Source: Isoetes taiwanensis (taxonomy: Eukaryota; Streptophyta; Lycopodiopsida; Isoetales; Isoetaceae). Taken from it: DNA of 64,000 bases. Below the pieces are notes generated by a model. That model was given only the letters and a program-made list of their open reading frames with translations. It made no database searches and had not been told where the DNA came from. Shown piece after piece: positions 1 to 10,600 of the stretch (its first letter is position 1; the number at the start of each line of letters is the position of its first letter). A program made the translations under genes and the position numbers. The DNA lies in the NCBI GenBank assembly GCA_021234155.1, contig JAJEKV010000078.1, positions 248,001 to 312,000 on the forward strand. Reading direction: 5' to 3'.

Positions 1-229
1 GTTAGTTGTACCCCCCTAAGCGGCCTTTTTTTTTGGTCCTATGCTTTTAGATTATTTTTTTCTTCAAAAGTGCTATTTTCATATCGACTTTGCAAAAATC
101 TTATCCAAGAAACCTTCGGAATGCCTCTATTTTTTGCTCTTTTTAAAAGATTCAACATTCTTGGGAATCTTTCAAAGCATACTCTTAAATAAAGTCGTTC
201 ATTTCTTTAAACTTATGTTGGAGGAGGAT
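1..229. other. No gene seen; AT-rich flank
   Basis: AT-rich sequence with short T-runs. The reading frame open across this stretch has no recognisable protein character before about 228, where the LINE-like frame begins. Confidence 0.4.
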
Positions 230-1250
230 GTTGAGGAGGGCCCCTTGGTGGCTAATGGGGCGGCAAATTTCGACTTCCCGATGGTATGCAGGCCGAGTTA
301 CTCAAATGGGCAGGGCAGCCGCATGTGCCGGTCCTCACTACCCTGTTCAACAGAGCATTGCAGGAAGGTCTCCCCCGACAATGGACCACAAGCAGGGTTG
401 TTCCCATTCACAAAGGCGGGCACCCACACTATCCGACCAATTACGGGACGATCATAATCGTTCAGTATTTGCCAAACTCTTGGCTAGCATTCGAAGCAGC
501 AGTTGACCCTGCTGGGCAGTGGCTGCAGATGTCTGGGCCCTCACCTGGCGATTTTTGACCCCGCCACTCAACGATTGACCATATCTTTACACTGCGGGCA
601 CTGGATTGAAGGCATTTGGAATCATCGGCGGGACTTTGTATTGCTTCTTTGTGGACTTAGCGAGGCTTTGTCTGTTGATTCCCGGGGAAAAGGCATTAGG
701 CTAAGCTGCGTCAAACTGAAGTCCATTTGCAGATGCGAGAATGCCATATCTGAGTTGTATGAGAGTTGTTTTGGCGGGATCGGCCAGCCGAGCTTGAGCA
801 TTCACCGATGTGCTCCGGGGTCAGCGGGGTGCCCCCTCACCGTAACCTTTTGGCCTCTACATTGGTCGATTAGAGCCACAGCTGCGCGAGCATGGGGAGA
901 TGGCATACGACTTTTGCACCCGGGTCATCCGCCGGCTCATCTATCTTGAGGCGATGTTGGCTTTCTTACACCCGAAGCTTCTCTGATCTCGCGGATACCC
1001 TAGACACATTTTGTCGGGAGCTCTGAGACGCGCAGCGTGGTGGCAAGACCGGGTGGTTCTCCTTATCCTCTTCCACGTCACCCATGCCTCTGCACTCCAC
1101 TGTCGAGCGGCTGTGGGCGTCAGCCCACCTACAAATTACCTAGGGTGAGGTTCCCCTCTTCTGGCGGGAGGCGTCTATCGGCTGCGGGTGGTGGCGGTAG
1201 GCGCTTTATGCCATCACGGTCACCCGAGGCCGAGGAGCTCTATGATTGAA
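230..1250 (+). pseudogene. Degraded LINE reverse transcriptase fragment
   Basis: The clearest block is at about 286-470, which reads LTTLFNRALQEGLP, then W, then VVPIHKGG and a P-x-NY block. This is the usual N-terminal signature of non-LTR retrotransposon reverse transcriptases. Further downstream, in shifting frames, are IFTLRAL, a YCFFVDLARL block in the place of the first catalytic aspartate region, and a GVxxVPP block at about 810-835 where intact elements carry KQGCPLSP. The frame changes several times and no single ORF spans the domain, so the copy is dead or the sequence carries many indels. No endonuclease domain is visible upstream inside the window. It is a different element from the minus-strand LINE at 13-17 kb. 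The 3' limit is uncertain. Confidence 0.6.
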
Positions 1251-2297
1251 CAAGGGCCATCGAGTCACATCTGTTCGAGGGCAGTCGAGCACGATCATGC
1301 GTGCGGAGTCGAGGTTTGGGGCCCGTCGTCTCTTTGGCGACCTGGAATGACTTAGGCGGTCGCGAAGGCATTTTTTAACACGGGCGCTTGGGTTAAACGC
1401 CGGTCCCCTATCGGTCTAGCTGCGAGGCGGATTCTTGCCGCAGTAGCAGCCAGCAAATGAACACATCGTCTATTTTCAGAAAGTAGTTACTATATGGGTG
1501 ATGCTTTCGGCTCGCTTTTTGGCCCTGCTTGTGGCAATGGGTCCCAGTGACTTAGGACTGTTGGAGGGGTAAAGAACATGATGGTTAGCTAGATGAGGCG
1601 TCGCGGAGAACACAGTCGCGTGAGGTGAACAGTGACCCGTCATTGTGACTAGCGGGAGTACCAGGCAGCTTGTTTCCTTGCAACTTCTGGGGACCCTCGG
1701 CGCTCAAAGCGAGTCCCGTTATTACAAAGACATCAACCAGGTGTTGGCGGGTCGGCCAGCTCTGCGTTCCCAGGCGCCCCGAAAAAGCGCCAGACTCATT
1801 GCCTCCATTGGCGCAGGTGCCCACCATCGCCGCTCCGAGGCAGGCGGGGTGGATTGGGGAGCCCGCCCGGGCAGGCTCTGTCCGGTCTTTGTCAGCGGGT
1901 GCCATTGAGGATGAGTCTCACACTTTCGAGTTGCCCGGTTGATCATCCGGGCCAGATGCGGCTCCCCTTAGGTACGGGCGGACTTGCCCTTACATTTGCT
2001 GATGAACACCGTCGATGCGTGCCACGATTACCGTACATTGGAAGTCTTTGGACCTGCTGAGGTCACCCTTTGCCTTACTTGCTGCTGCGCGATTGGGCAC
2101 TCGGGTCGCCGGTGCATGCCGTATATGTTGGGCCTTCGCATTGTATATGTTGGGGCCGGTTTGTCGGGTACGATTTTTTGCCACGGTTTTTCCCTCGAAA
2201 ACCCCCGGGCGGGGTTTTAATCAGAGGCGATGTCCGCTTCTTTAACGTTTTAATATTGGGTCCCATAGACCGATTGGTCTCCGTGGACGATAAAAGT
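1251..2297. other. GC-richer stretch without recognised gene
   Basis: GC-rich compared with its neighbours. Several open frames of 60-106 codons overlap on both strands, for example on the minus strand at 1,585-1,905, but none shows a motif or conserved-looking composition. It may be the 3' remainder of the LINE fragment to its left. Confidence 0.3.
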
Positions 2298-2322
2298 GCC
2301 TTCCTTCCTTCCTTCCTTCCGG
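2298..2322. repeat. (CCTT)n microsatellite
   Basis: About five consecutive CCTT/TTCC units are visible directly in the sequence. Confidence 0.85.
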
Positions 2323-2419
2323 CTTTCATATATAAATGCAAGATTGAATTCACTAATCAATTTATTCAAAACAAAACTCATCTCAAGCCTAAAATTGCCC
2401 AAGCCTCTGTTACACCTTT

Positions 2420-2690
2420 ACGCTGGTTTTTAAAATTTGTAGAAAGTCGAATAGAATGTTCTATAATGGTTTAGATAGTTTTTAGAAGCGTTCTCTCTTG
2501 TTCTAGATGTGCATGAGAGCCAAAATAAATATTTTGGAATGTTGTAGTATGTTTGGATGCTTATGGTAAGCACCTCGGGTCTAAAAATAGAGATTTCTTT
2601 TTGAAACTTTGCAAAGAACCAAAATAGAATGTTATAAAATATTTACATGCGTGTGGAGTACATACCTCAATCTATAAATAGAAAGCTTTT
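2420..2690. repeat. Dispersed repeat, GAATGTT/TTCTAGA-rich, copy 1
   Basis: Contains repeated blocks of the type GAATGTTxTA and TTCTAGA, plus the phrase GTAAGCACCTCGGG followed by a short AAAATAxA segment. The same phrase and block type recur at about 4,640-4,915, so the two stretches are related dispersed copies. No coding potential is seen. Confidence 0.45.
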
Positions 2691-3029
2691 CTTATCAAGG
2701 TGTAGATAGCGCCCTAGCATGAGGTGTTCTGAAAAAACAAAATTGAGGGCCATCAAAATGGCGAGGGTGTCTGCGGCGGCCTTGCTTTTTCGAGCCATTT
2801 GATTTATTTTTGAAATGCTTTACAGAAGTCGGGGGCGCTATCGCCCTTAACACACTTGCCGAAAGTTTTGGGCGTCCCGATCCCATCGAGAATCGGTCTA
2901 AATCGTCCATTTGATAACATCATAGTAACACCCTAGGATGTTATGAAGCGGCGATGTGTTATGGCTCATAACATCATTGGTCAAGATTGATTCCGACCGG
3001 ATTTGGATCACTATAAACTTGAGGGGCGG

Positions 3030-3400
3030 TGTGTTAAGAACCATCATTCAATTAAATTGGGATTATGTACGGTTCAAAATGCGCGAATAGGCTTATTATA
3101 GGCCATTTTAGCTATATAACCATGTGTTGAATTTGATGAAACTTGTAAAATCTGATGGAATTTAACCTAAAAATTTTATGTTTTGGCAACATAAAAACCT
3201 AAAAAATTGCATATTTTAAACACAATTATCCATAACCATGAGAAATTTGTAGAGTAAAATAACAAGTATATTTGAATAACTAGCGCAAGCAAGTCCTTAT
3301 TTTCGAAATGAAAATGGCGCTGGCATGATTTTGTGAACATAAACATACTACATTTATGCAAATTCAACTCAAATATTTATACAAACAATAAAATTTATGT
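3030..3400. repeat. Dispersed repeat, copy 1 of a pair with 46.3 kb
   Basis: The segment ACCATCATTCAATTAAATTG and the following GGGATTATGT at about 3,041-3,068 recur at about 46,299-46,327. A second shared phrase, CGCAAGCAAGT, lies about 230-290 bases further on in both places. The pair is diverged outside these phrases. Confidence 0.5.
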
Positions 3401-3900
3401 CCTACAAAATGGTCAAAAGCAGACGATTTTACAAAGCGTGAAGAGTCTTTATAATGCTCTGATGCGATTTTATCACGCCCAAAATACTTAAAATGTCCTA
3501 CAAAATAGTTAAAAAAACGGTTTTAGAGAAAAAAAATAATAACAAAAAACATCCTACAAAAGCAGGTTAAAAGAACAACTTTTTTATGGAAAAAGTAAAT
3601 ACAAAATCGGCGCTGGTAGCGATTTAACAAGGACAATCACTCTCAAATGTCCTTAAAAATGTCCAAAAATGACAAAAATAAGGAATAGGCTAACCTCAAA
3701 TCGGCGCTTTGGCGCGTTTTTTTCATTTTTTTTTTTCGGCACTCACCTCAAATCGGCGGGGCGCGATTTCAACCATGGGCTCTTCACAAAACCCGCAACA
3801 TCACGAGAAATTGAGCAAATTTTAATACCGCAACATCACGAAATTGAGCAAATTTCTGCTTTGATCTTGAAATTAGCTTGGTGTAACACTTCAAAGTAGG
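3400..3900. repeat. Degenerate short repeats (CCTACAAAA and AATCGGCG units)
   Basis: CCTACAAAA followed by an A-rich tail occurs three times between 3,401 and 3,560. AAATCGGCG occurs three times between 3,604 and 3,760, and ACATCACGAxAATTGAGCAA is duplicated at about 3,797-3,855. This is non-coding, locally duplicated DNA. Confidence 0.55.
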
Positions 3901-4329
3901 TGGATTTGTGGTTAGATCATGCCCAATCCCAAAGCCCTTCAATAATTGTGATTTTGAGCATTTTGGGGCTGATTCAACATCGAAATTTGTATTGCGGCAA
4001 GCAAACTGTGAATCAAGTCAAAATTACAAGGGCTTCTCTCCGGCAATACGGACTATTACCATCTGCTTAGAGTCTACCTAGCAATAGCAGGTAATATCTA
4101 GAAAGAGATAGATATTGGTAGTATACCTAGCGGTATCGAAAAAGAGATATGAGTATTGTATTGTTTGCCCGGGGCATTGCTCCAAGTGCTTCATCCACGG
4201 TGTTCCATCCGCCCGGTCTCAAAAGCTCCACATTCTGATTCGATTTGGAAAAGCTCGATGGAAAACCACAATGGAAAAGCTCGATGTGGAAAGCACAATG
4301 GAAAACCTACCCGATATGGTAAAGGCGTG

Positions 4330-4625
4330 GACCTCTTTGTTGAGAAAGCGAAGAAACACAAAATAAAAAGCGAAGGCGGAGCAACTAAAAAGAAGGGAGT
4401 AAAAGAAAGGGGGCGGGGAATTTGAGGAGGGAAAAAATAAGGAGAGGGAGCAAAAGAATAGGAGGCGAAAAAAAGGGGAAAAGCGGACGGCTGGGAATCT
4501 GAAATTTGAAAATTGAAAAGCGAAAAAACAAGAAAGGCGGATGGAGAAAAAAAAAAAAATGGCGGACGGGGAATGGGAAAAAAAAAAAAAAAGCCAGACG
4601 GAAAAAAGTACCAAAATTAAGACAT
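4330..4625 (+). repeat. Polypurine tract (about 290 bases)
   Basis: The plus strand is almost wholly A and G, with recurring GGCGGAxGG units separated by runs of up to about 15 A. The complementary polypyrimidine strand gives phenylalanine-rich minus-strand frames (4,219-4,633) that are compositional artefacts and not genes. Confidence 0.8.
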
Positions 4626-4639
4626 ATTCTCATTTTTTT

Positions 4640-4915
4640 GAATGATGGTTTAAGGTATTTATTGTAGGATGTTCCAGGAACTTCTATAATGTTCTAGATA
4701 ATCTTAGAATATTACTAGAAAGTTTTTTGAAAGCCTACAAACAGTCAAAATAGAAGGTCTTTGAATATTTATATAGGATTCTAAAATGTTCTAGATACCT
4801 CAAGCTCAAAGTACAAAGTATTCAAAAGTATCTTCTAGAATGTTGTAGACAAAGTGCGCAAGCAACACATGCCTAAAGAAACAACATGAGTAAGCACCTC
4901 GGGATCAAAATAAAA
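4640..4915. repeat. Dispersed repeat, TTCTAGA-rich, copy 2
   Basis: Repeats of TTCTAGAA, GTTCTAG and GAATGTT, followed by GTAAGCACCTCGGG as in 2,420-2,690. Confidence 0.45.
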
Positions 4916-5725
4916 AGTTTAAACTCTAATTCTCGATAATATTGAAACATGCCTTTGGTATGAAATTGCAAGTAGAAACATGGTAAAGCTGAAATATACC
5001 TTTGTAAAGGCGTGCTAAATTTTGTATATATATGTTATGATTTTTCTCTGTTTTGGAATCTTGCTTTGAAAAGAAGATGTATAGTTGAACTTGAATGAGG
5101 AACACTCCACATCCTGGACACACTTTTGCACTTTGTTTCCCATTCCAAAAAAGCCCATAGTAGGTTTTTGGGAAAAAATGAAAAATAGTCAATTTAGGCC
5201 ATCAGTTGGCTCCAAGCATTTTTATGTTGTTCGACTTAATTTATGTGGCAACTCAACCAGAAAGGACAAAATTCAAAATATAAGGATGTTGTTTCGCTTT
5301 TTAATATATGCCTACTACGTGCTGGAAGAGCAGCAGGCTGTCGTCGGAATCGCCATAGCCATTCTTCTAACCAAAGGCTTTGGATTTATAACCCGGATCT
5401 GTTTGTGGGTAAGTGTCGTGAAGGATCGAAAATATGTGCAGTTTTTGGTAAATAAAACGAGGACCGAAAGGTGGGGTGCGCAAGCGAAAACATGGGGAAG
5501 AAATCAGGCAGGGAAGAACGAAAATGCAGAGGGGAAGAAATTGTGCGATATAGAATCTGCGCAATTTCCCTAAAAGGTCCCTATATTTTCTGCTTGTGTC
5601 AATGGAAGTATATGATTATTAGAAGCAGCCAAAGAATTAGTGCCACGATCACAAAATCATTGTGTCCGATTCCTGTAATCATCAATCCAAAAATGATGCC
5701 ATCAAAATACAAGAATCTTAGAAAA
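4916..5725. other. No gene supported
   Basis: A 162-codon plus-strand frame (5,085-5,573) and two shorter ones exist, but they lack recognisable motifs and overlap other open frames. The right edge may include the 3' untranslated region of the minus-strand gene that ends at 5,730. Confidence 0.3.
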
Positions 5726-5729
5726 TTTC

Positions 5730-6561
5730 TCAGATAAAACATTGGATTTTTACCCAAGCAGAGCAGGGTGCCTCCCTGTTTTTGGGGCCGCGCAATTTCG
5801 GATCTTCAGTTTCAAGGATTTGGGCGATCACCTGGGACACTGAATCAACCCTTCCACATAAAATATGCGATCTATGTCTTTTGGGGTAACCCAATCAACA
5901 GCAGCAGATTTTCTTTCAATCTTCATTTGTTGTCTCTTTACATACTCACTGTCTCCGGGAAGAATTCAGCTCTCACATTCTCAAATGCATGCAGAAAATT
6001 CTCCCAGAAAACACGCCATCTGCATTCACCAACGCTTCTCATCCTAAAATTCCAAAATTCTCTCATGTTTGGATTTCTGATCAACATATGGGGACCTTGG
6101 AACTGAACACAAATTTGCAAATGGGTCTGGAACTCAGTATGCAAAGCAATGAGTTTGTTGCAATATTCAAGTGATTCAGAGCAGAACTGACGTGCCGTTA
6201 AGAATCTAAAAAATCTACTCTGGTGTTGGTACTGGTTGAAAAAGGAATGAAAGTTATGAATTATGTGGCGAAATCGATCGAGGAATTGGTGGAAAGTGCA
6301 ATCCCACTGCAGGAAGATACCATATTCCTGAATTAGGCATGCAAACGCAGAGACTCTGGATTTGAGATTTTGCAGTTGGGCAACATTGTTGGAGGCTATG
6401 CGTCCCATTTCAAGGTAAGAGGAAATGATGGAGACAAGCTCAGTGGCCAGCTGAAGGACTGATTTAATGGGTTCGGGCATGAAGGCCGCTACTAGATTGA
6501 CCGCATGGGTAGCCCTCATAGCTGAATCACTTGCTGGACCGTCTGTATTACAACGTACCAA
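5730..6561 (-). CDS. Two-exon gene, helical N-terminal-domain-like protein (HeLo/MLKL-like?)
   Basis: Exon 1 (6,561-5,950) codes 204 residues without a stop. It ends at a good donor, GTGAGT, at 5,949-5,944. Exon 2 (5,831-5,730), after an acceptor at 5,833-5,832, continues in phase 0 for 33 residues to TGA. The intron is 118 bases. The protein is strongly helical: a hydrophobic N-terminal stretch, a leucine/serine helix (SVLQLATELVSIISSYLEM), a helix around NVAQLQNLKSRVSAFACLI, a phenylalanine-rich middle and an amphipathic helix around LEYCNKLIALHTEF. This order resembles the N-terminal four-helix bundle of HeLo/MLKL-type cell-death proteins, but that is inference. A TATA-like CCTATAAAG lies at about 6,569-6,577, which favours the internal ATG at codon 15 (6,519) as the real start. 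No kinase or NB-ARC domain is seen nearby, so the gene is either a stand-alone domain or truncated. Confidence 0.45.
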
Positions 6562-6568
6562 TGCCTAC

Positions 6569-6577
6569 GCTTTATAG
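6569..6577 (-). promoter_or_regulatory. Possible TATA box of the 5.7-6.5 kb gene
   Basis: Reads CCTATAAAG on the minus strand. It lies about 50 bases upstream of codon 15 of the helical-protein ORF, a normal TATA-to-ATG distance with a short leader. Confidence 0.3.
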
Positions 6578-7326
6578 GTCGCTTATTATTTCAAGCCGGC
6601 CTGGACGGGATAAAACCTGGCCTTCACGTTGGCAGTAGTGAGATTCTTCCTGAGAGACTTAATTTAACTGGCCTTCGAGTTGCCGCCACTAGTTGACCCA
6701 GGGCTCCAATTTAGTGGCCCACCCAACTGGAAAAATGCCGCCCACATTTTATATTAATGAATTCTCAGATTCTTTTGAATTTTTTTGCAAAAATGACCAA
6801 AACATTGTGGGAATTTATTTATTTAATCGGAAAATTTGAAGGATGGCCGGATTTTTCGGGGAGAAACCCCTTCATTTTAGATCCCTGGTTGACCCAATGG
6901 TTTTGCGTAATTCATAGTTGGGTTGCAATTGCGTCTAATATAGGAGCTTATAATTAACATTTTACATAAAATATCATTATATCCTATAATTTGCATGTAA
7001 TTATGGAGTGCAACTATATCCGTCCACCACTAGTAAGTGGAGGAGCTCCAAGGTAAACAAGATTTTACCCATTGAAAGTTCAAGATTTCTAGTTGAGTTA
7101 GTGAAGGGTAGAAATTTTTTCAAAGATCTTCATGCATTTGTTACAAATTTTTGTTTGCAAACTTGAAATATCTAGCTTTTCACTGGCTTCAACCAATACA
7201 CAAAAACAACCCCAACCAAAAGGAAGACCGTTAATGTTGGCCGCACAATGGTTATTGCGGACTAGTTGTCTCATTATCTTGGTCGTCCATATAATGAGGC
7301 ATCCTGTGCCACAAATACGGCGTGGT
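6578..7326. other. No gene seen
   Basis: AT-rich from 6,730 on. Only short frames are present. Two similar phrases, CTGGCCTTCACGTTG and CTGGCCTTCGAGTTG, lie about 60 bases apart at 6,617-6,690 and suggest a small local duplication. Confidence 0.4.
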
Positions 7327-7492
7327 CCACAATACAGTCAGGTCACAATACCTACCCGCTAGTGGCCGTCCAAGGTAACCATTGGGTCCATGGATATATG
7401 GCCATGGGACCCAACGTATGGTTATCTTGGCCCACTGGCAGAGGTTATCTTGGACGGCCACCAGCGAGTATCGGGACCGGACCTTATTGTGG
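7327..7492. mobile_element. Long inverted repeat (MITE-like hairpin)
   Basis: The left arm, 7,327-7,380, begins CCACAATA and ends GGCCGTCCAAGGTAACC. It is complementary to the right arm, 7,443-7,492, which begins GGTTATCTTGGACGGCC and ends TTATTGTGG. Arms are about 50 bases and roughly three-quarters paired. A second nested palindrome (ATTGGGTCC to GGACCCAA) sits in the centre at 7,381-7,415. Translations of the two strands resemble each other, which is the expected shadow of a palindrome. No target-site duplication could be fixed. Confidence 0.65.
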
Positions 7493-7499
7493 CCCACAT

Positions 7500-8390
7500 A
7501 ATACACAAACAGATTGGATAGGGTTGCTACACGAGAGCTTCATTGACTTGGTTGCTCCCGAATCATACATTATTCGATTCAAAAACATTATTCATCACAC
7601 GAGTTGGACCAAAACCACAGGTCGGGAGCAACGAAGTCGACAGGAAATAAAACACAAAGAAAATGTCAGTTTGTACCTAGAGCTGTTGCCATGTTGTCAG
7701 TTATGATGTGGAGAGTTATGACATGGAGATGTTGCAGAATGCTTTGAGTGCCTTCATTGTTAAACCTTGCCGTAGTTGGCCGTGCCTTTTATTTGTCTAA
7801 CGTTTTAAATCACGACAAGTCTTAAGATAGACGATACACAAAGTAAGTAAACTATTATAATTATTACTAGCAACCCAAGCCTGGGATTGTGGGGCTATGT
7901 ATGGATTTTATGTTGATGGTGCCATTTACTATGGCTCTTGTGTGTGTTTCAATTGTGGTGTTTAGCATGATGTGATTTTGTGTCTCTAACGAGAGTATTA
8001 AAATTTTTATTCCATTTGCTTTTTAATCTTGTTTGCGACTCTTTCACGTTACCAAAAACTTAAAGTTACTACGGAAATATCATTATAGTTTGAGGAAGTT
8101 CCCTTAAACCCCTGTCCTCGCAGGTTCTAAGGATCTAAGGGTAAACGCACGCAGGTGGGGGCATTTTTTGAAATCCAATTACCCCATCAGCACAGCACCA
8201 TGACTTTTTTTAATGAAATTTTATGGAATCTTTTGCCCGTCAATTTCATTTCTTTGCACTTCACATTTCTCCCGCCAAAGGTTGAAGATGGCCCTAAATT
8301 GCCCCATTTCTTGTGAAAGGACGATCGAGTGCATCGGACCATCATTTGAAGCAAATAATATTGGGCGATCATTCGGGCCGTCCTTTCAAG
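7500..8390. other. No gene seen
   Basis: AT-rich, with only short overlapping frames and no motif. Confidence 0.4.
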
Positions 8391-8391
8391 A

Positions 8392-8613
8392 ATGAGTTAC
8401 ATGGAATCATATGATGAGGAACCTTCATCCACGGCACTATCAGGAAGGGAGACAATCGGTAAAGTCTTTTTTTGCCCTAATTTCCTCCCCTTCTATGAAG
8501 ATCTAAAAGGCGATTTTTTCTTAGGAGATGAGGTTTACTACTTGATTCAGAATTTCATGAATACAGGAGGCTCGAATGAAGGAAGGGATCCAAAATCTAT
8601 AAGTTTGGGATGA
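8392..8613 (+). CDS. Small acidic ORF, unrecognised
   Basis: A 73-codon frame starting MSYMESYDEEPSS and containing a hydrophobic/aromatic middle (FFCPNFLPFYEDL). It is not recognised. It could be chance or an exon of a degraded gene. No neighbouring exon could be joined with confidence. Confidence 0.12.
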   Translation: MSYMESYDEEPSSTALSGRETIGKVFFCPNFLPFYEDLKGDFFLGDEVYYLIQNFMNTGGSNEGRDPKSISLG

Positions 8614-8849
8614 TTGCGGCCGCGGCGATTTTTTGAGTAAGGACCACGATTTGAAGGGTGGTAAGATCAAACCGCAAGTTAGGCCCCGAAGTTTCTTGAT
8701 GACTGGATGATCACGGTCTCGTTTGGCTTAAAAACAAAGAAGCGGAACTATTTTGCGAGCCTTTGCCTACCGTAATACTAGGCGTGCTTTAGCTAACCCC
8801 GCCAAGCATACGACCTTGGGCCCTTTTTAGGATGGATGATTCCTGCGCA

Positions 8850-10600
8850 AACCTCTAAAAGAAACACAAGAAAGAGAACGAAGTAGAGAAGAGATCATTT
8901 GTGACCAACATTGCAAGAAGTATTACATTAATGGAAGATGGAGCGAAGTGCATTAAAGTTGAAGTGCAAAATTTGGAGCAGGAGTTGAAGGCAAAAGGAG
9001 AAGGCTCTTGTTGGATTGAATGGTCCTTTCGAAGGCCTTGATAAATTCTTGGCCTCGCCAGTGACATACAAGAGACTAAAATGATATTTTAGCATTAAAG
9101 GAAACTTTGTCTGATGAAACAGTTGCTTTGCAACAATTGGTGATCAAACGTTCAAGGGGCTAACATTCTTTGAATCTTTTGAAGCGAGAAGGAAGCATCG
9201 GATAATAGTGAAATGCTTAATGAAAGTGCGTGTTATCAATGAAATGTTATTCTTTTATTTGTAGAGCGGGGAAATAGATTCTAAGATTGCCAACATGGCT
9301 TCATTGAAAGATAAATTTGTGAACACTACAATCATTAGGCCATCTGCTGAAATTGGGTAACAGTTGACAGGGGATTTGGGATTCTTTGTGTTTGTGGCAT
9401 GGGCTTTAGTGATGGGTTTGACATGCATATAAAACTGAAATGTGGCCACAGGTTCCACATCTTACGCTTTTCGGATCTGCTGCCAAAACCTACAATGCAT
9501 TTTCTTGTCACATTGAACTCCCCAGAAGATCTATATCAAGAGTTAGGTTATCATACGGATTTTAGGCAGCAAACAAGAATGATCATAAGTCTACCAATGA
9601 ATTGAATGAATCATTGAACGCTGATAATGAAAATTGGTACACCACGCAAGAAATTACAAAGTAAAAAGAAGACCTCAAACAAGATCTTTGACCAGTCCAC
9701 AAAAAGGTAATCGTCCGTGTTGTTCTTGTTATAATCTACAATTTGCTTGAGTTTGATATAAGTTTAAGTTAGTATTTTTATAGCAATGAGTTAGTAGATT
9801 AGTGTAGCATCGCGGCCATGAGATGTACAAAGTAAAGGTTGCGAGGAAAAGGCAAGTAGTTGATGTCGAGGAATCCGACAAAGAAATGTATATCGGGTTA
9901 GTCATCCATATTTTGTATTTAAATTTATGAATTTAGACCTAATTAATGTTTGTTGTAGCACAAGATCACGAGACAATATTAATTTGGAAGAGCTTGCAAT
10001 TGGGAAGGCTGCTGCTAGAAGCCAAGGAAGAGAGCACCAAAACCGGTGGCTTGAGGAAAACATACCAAGGAAATAGAGGAGGGGAAAGAAAATGAAGAAA
10101 AACCAAAGAGGGTGGCAGCAGCGGGTCCTCAGAGGTGCAAGAAGATCACATTTGTAGAAAAAAATCTCAGCTCAAACAACTTCGAGATAGCAATTTGAAG
10201 AACTTCGATAAATTATGTGGTAAAATTGCTCTTATTTCACCTCTTGCCAAGTACTTGATATTTTGATTTGTTTCTTTGAATATGGTGGTGTAAGCAGATT
10301 CTTATGATTGAGTTGAATCAAGGCATTTGGTTTTAGGGTGACAAATATGATCCCTATGAATATACAGTCATATGGTTTAGCAAATTTGTTTCAAGGTTAG
10401 GCACATCAAGCAACATCGAACTCCATCCCAAACCAAGTGAAGATCTGTTGTTCCAAATGCGAGTTCCCACCACAATGCACAAGTGCCGGGTTCTACACAA
10501 GGTGATGATGAAGTTCAATCACCCGAGGCGGACAAATTTACATTAGTTGGAGGCTTTTGAGTGCGACCGGATTCGGAGGGCGAAGACATGATCTTGGGTC
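8850..10600 (+). pseudogene. Scattered coding-like fragments, unrecognised
   Basis: Several short plus-strand stretches have protein-like composition but are separated by stops and frame changes. One at about 8,931-9,030 reads MEDGAKCIKVEVQNLEQEL. Another at 9,399-9,605 includes GFDMHIKLKCGHRFH. A third at about 10,338-10,545 reads GDKYDPYEYTVIWFSKFVSR and continues to a histidine/arginine-rich end. They may be exons of one degraded gene or transposon protein. I do not recognise the family. Confidence 0.2.

Noticed and set aside
4219-4633. Phenylalanine-rich minus-strand ORFs
   Set aside because: Translation of the polypyrimidine strand; composition is fully explained by the polypurine tract.
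5085-5573. 162-codon plus-strand ORF
   Set aside because: No motif, overlaps competing frames, and composition changes along its length. Not enough to call a gene.
7252-7706. Overlapping ORFs on both strands with similar protein sequence
   Set aside because: Similarity of the two translations is produced by the inverted repeat, not by coding.
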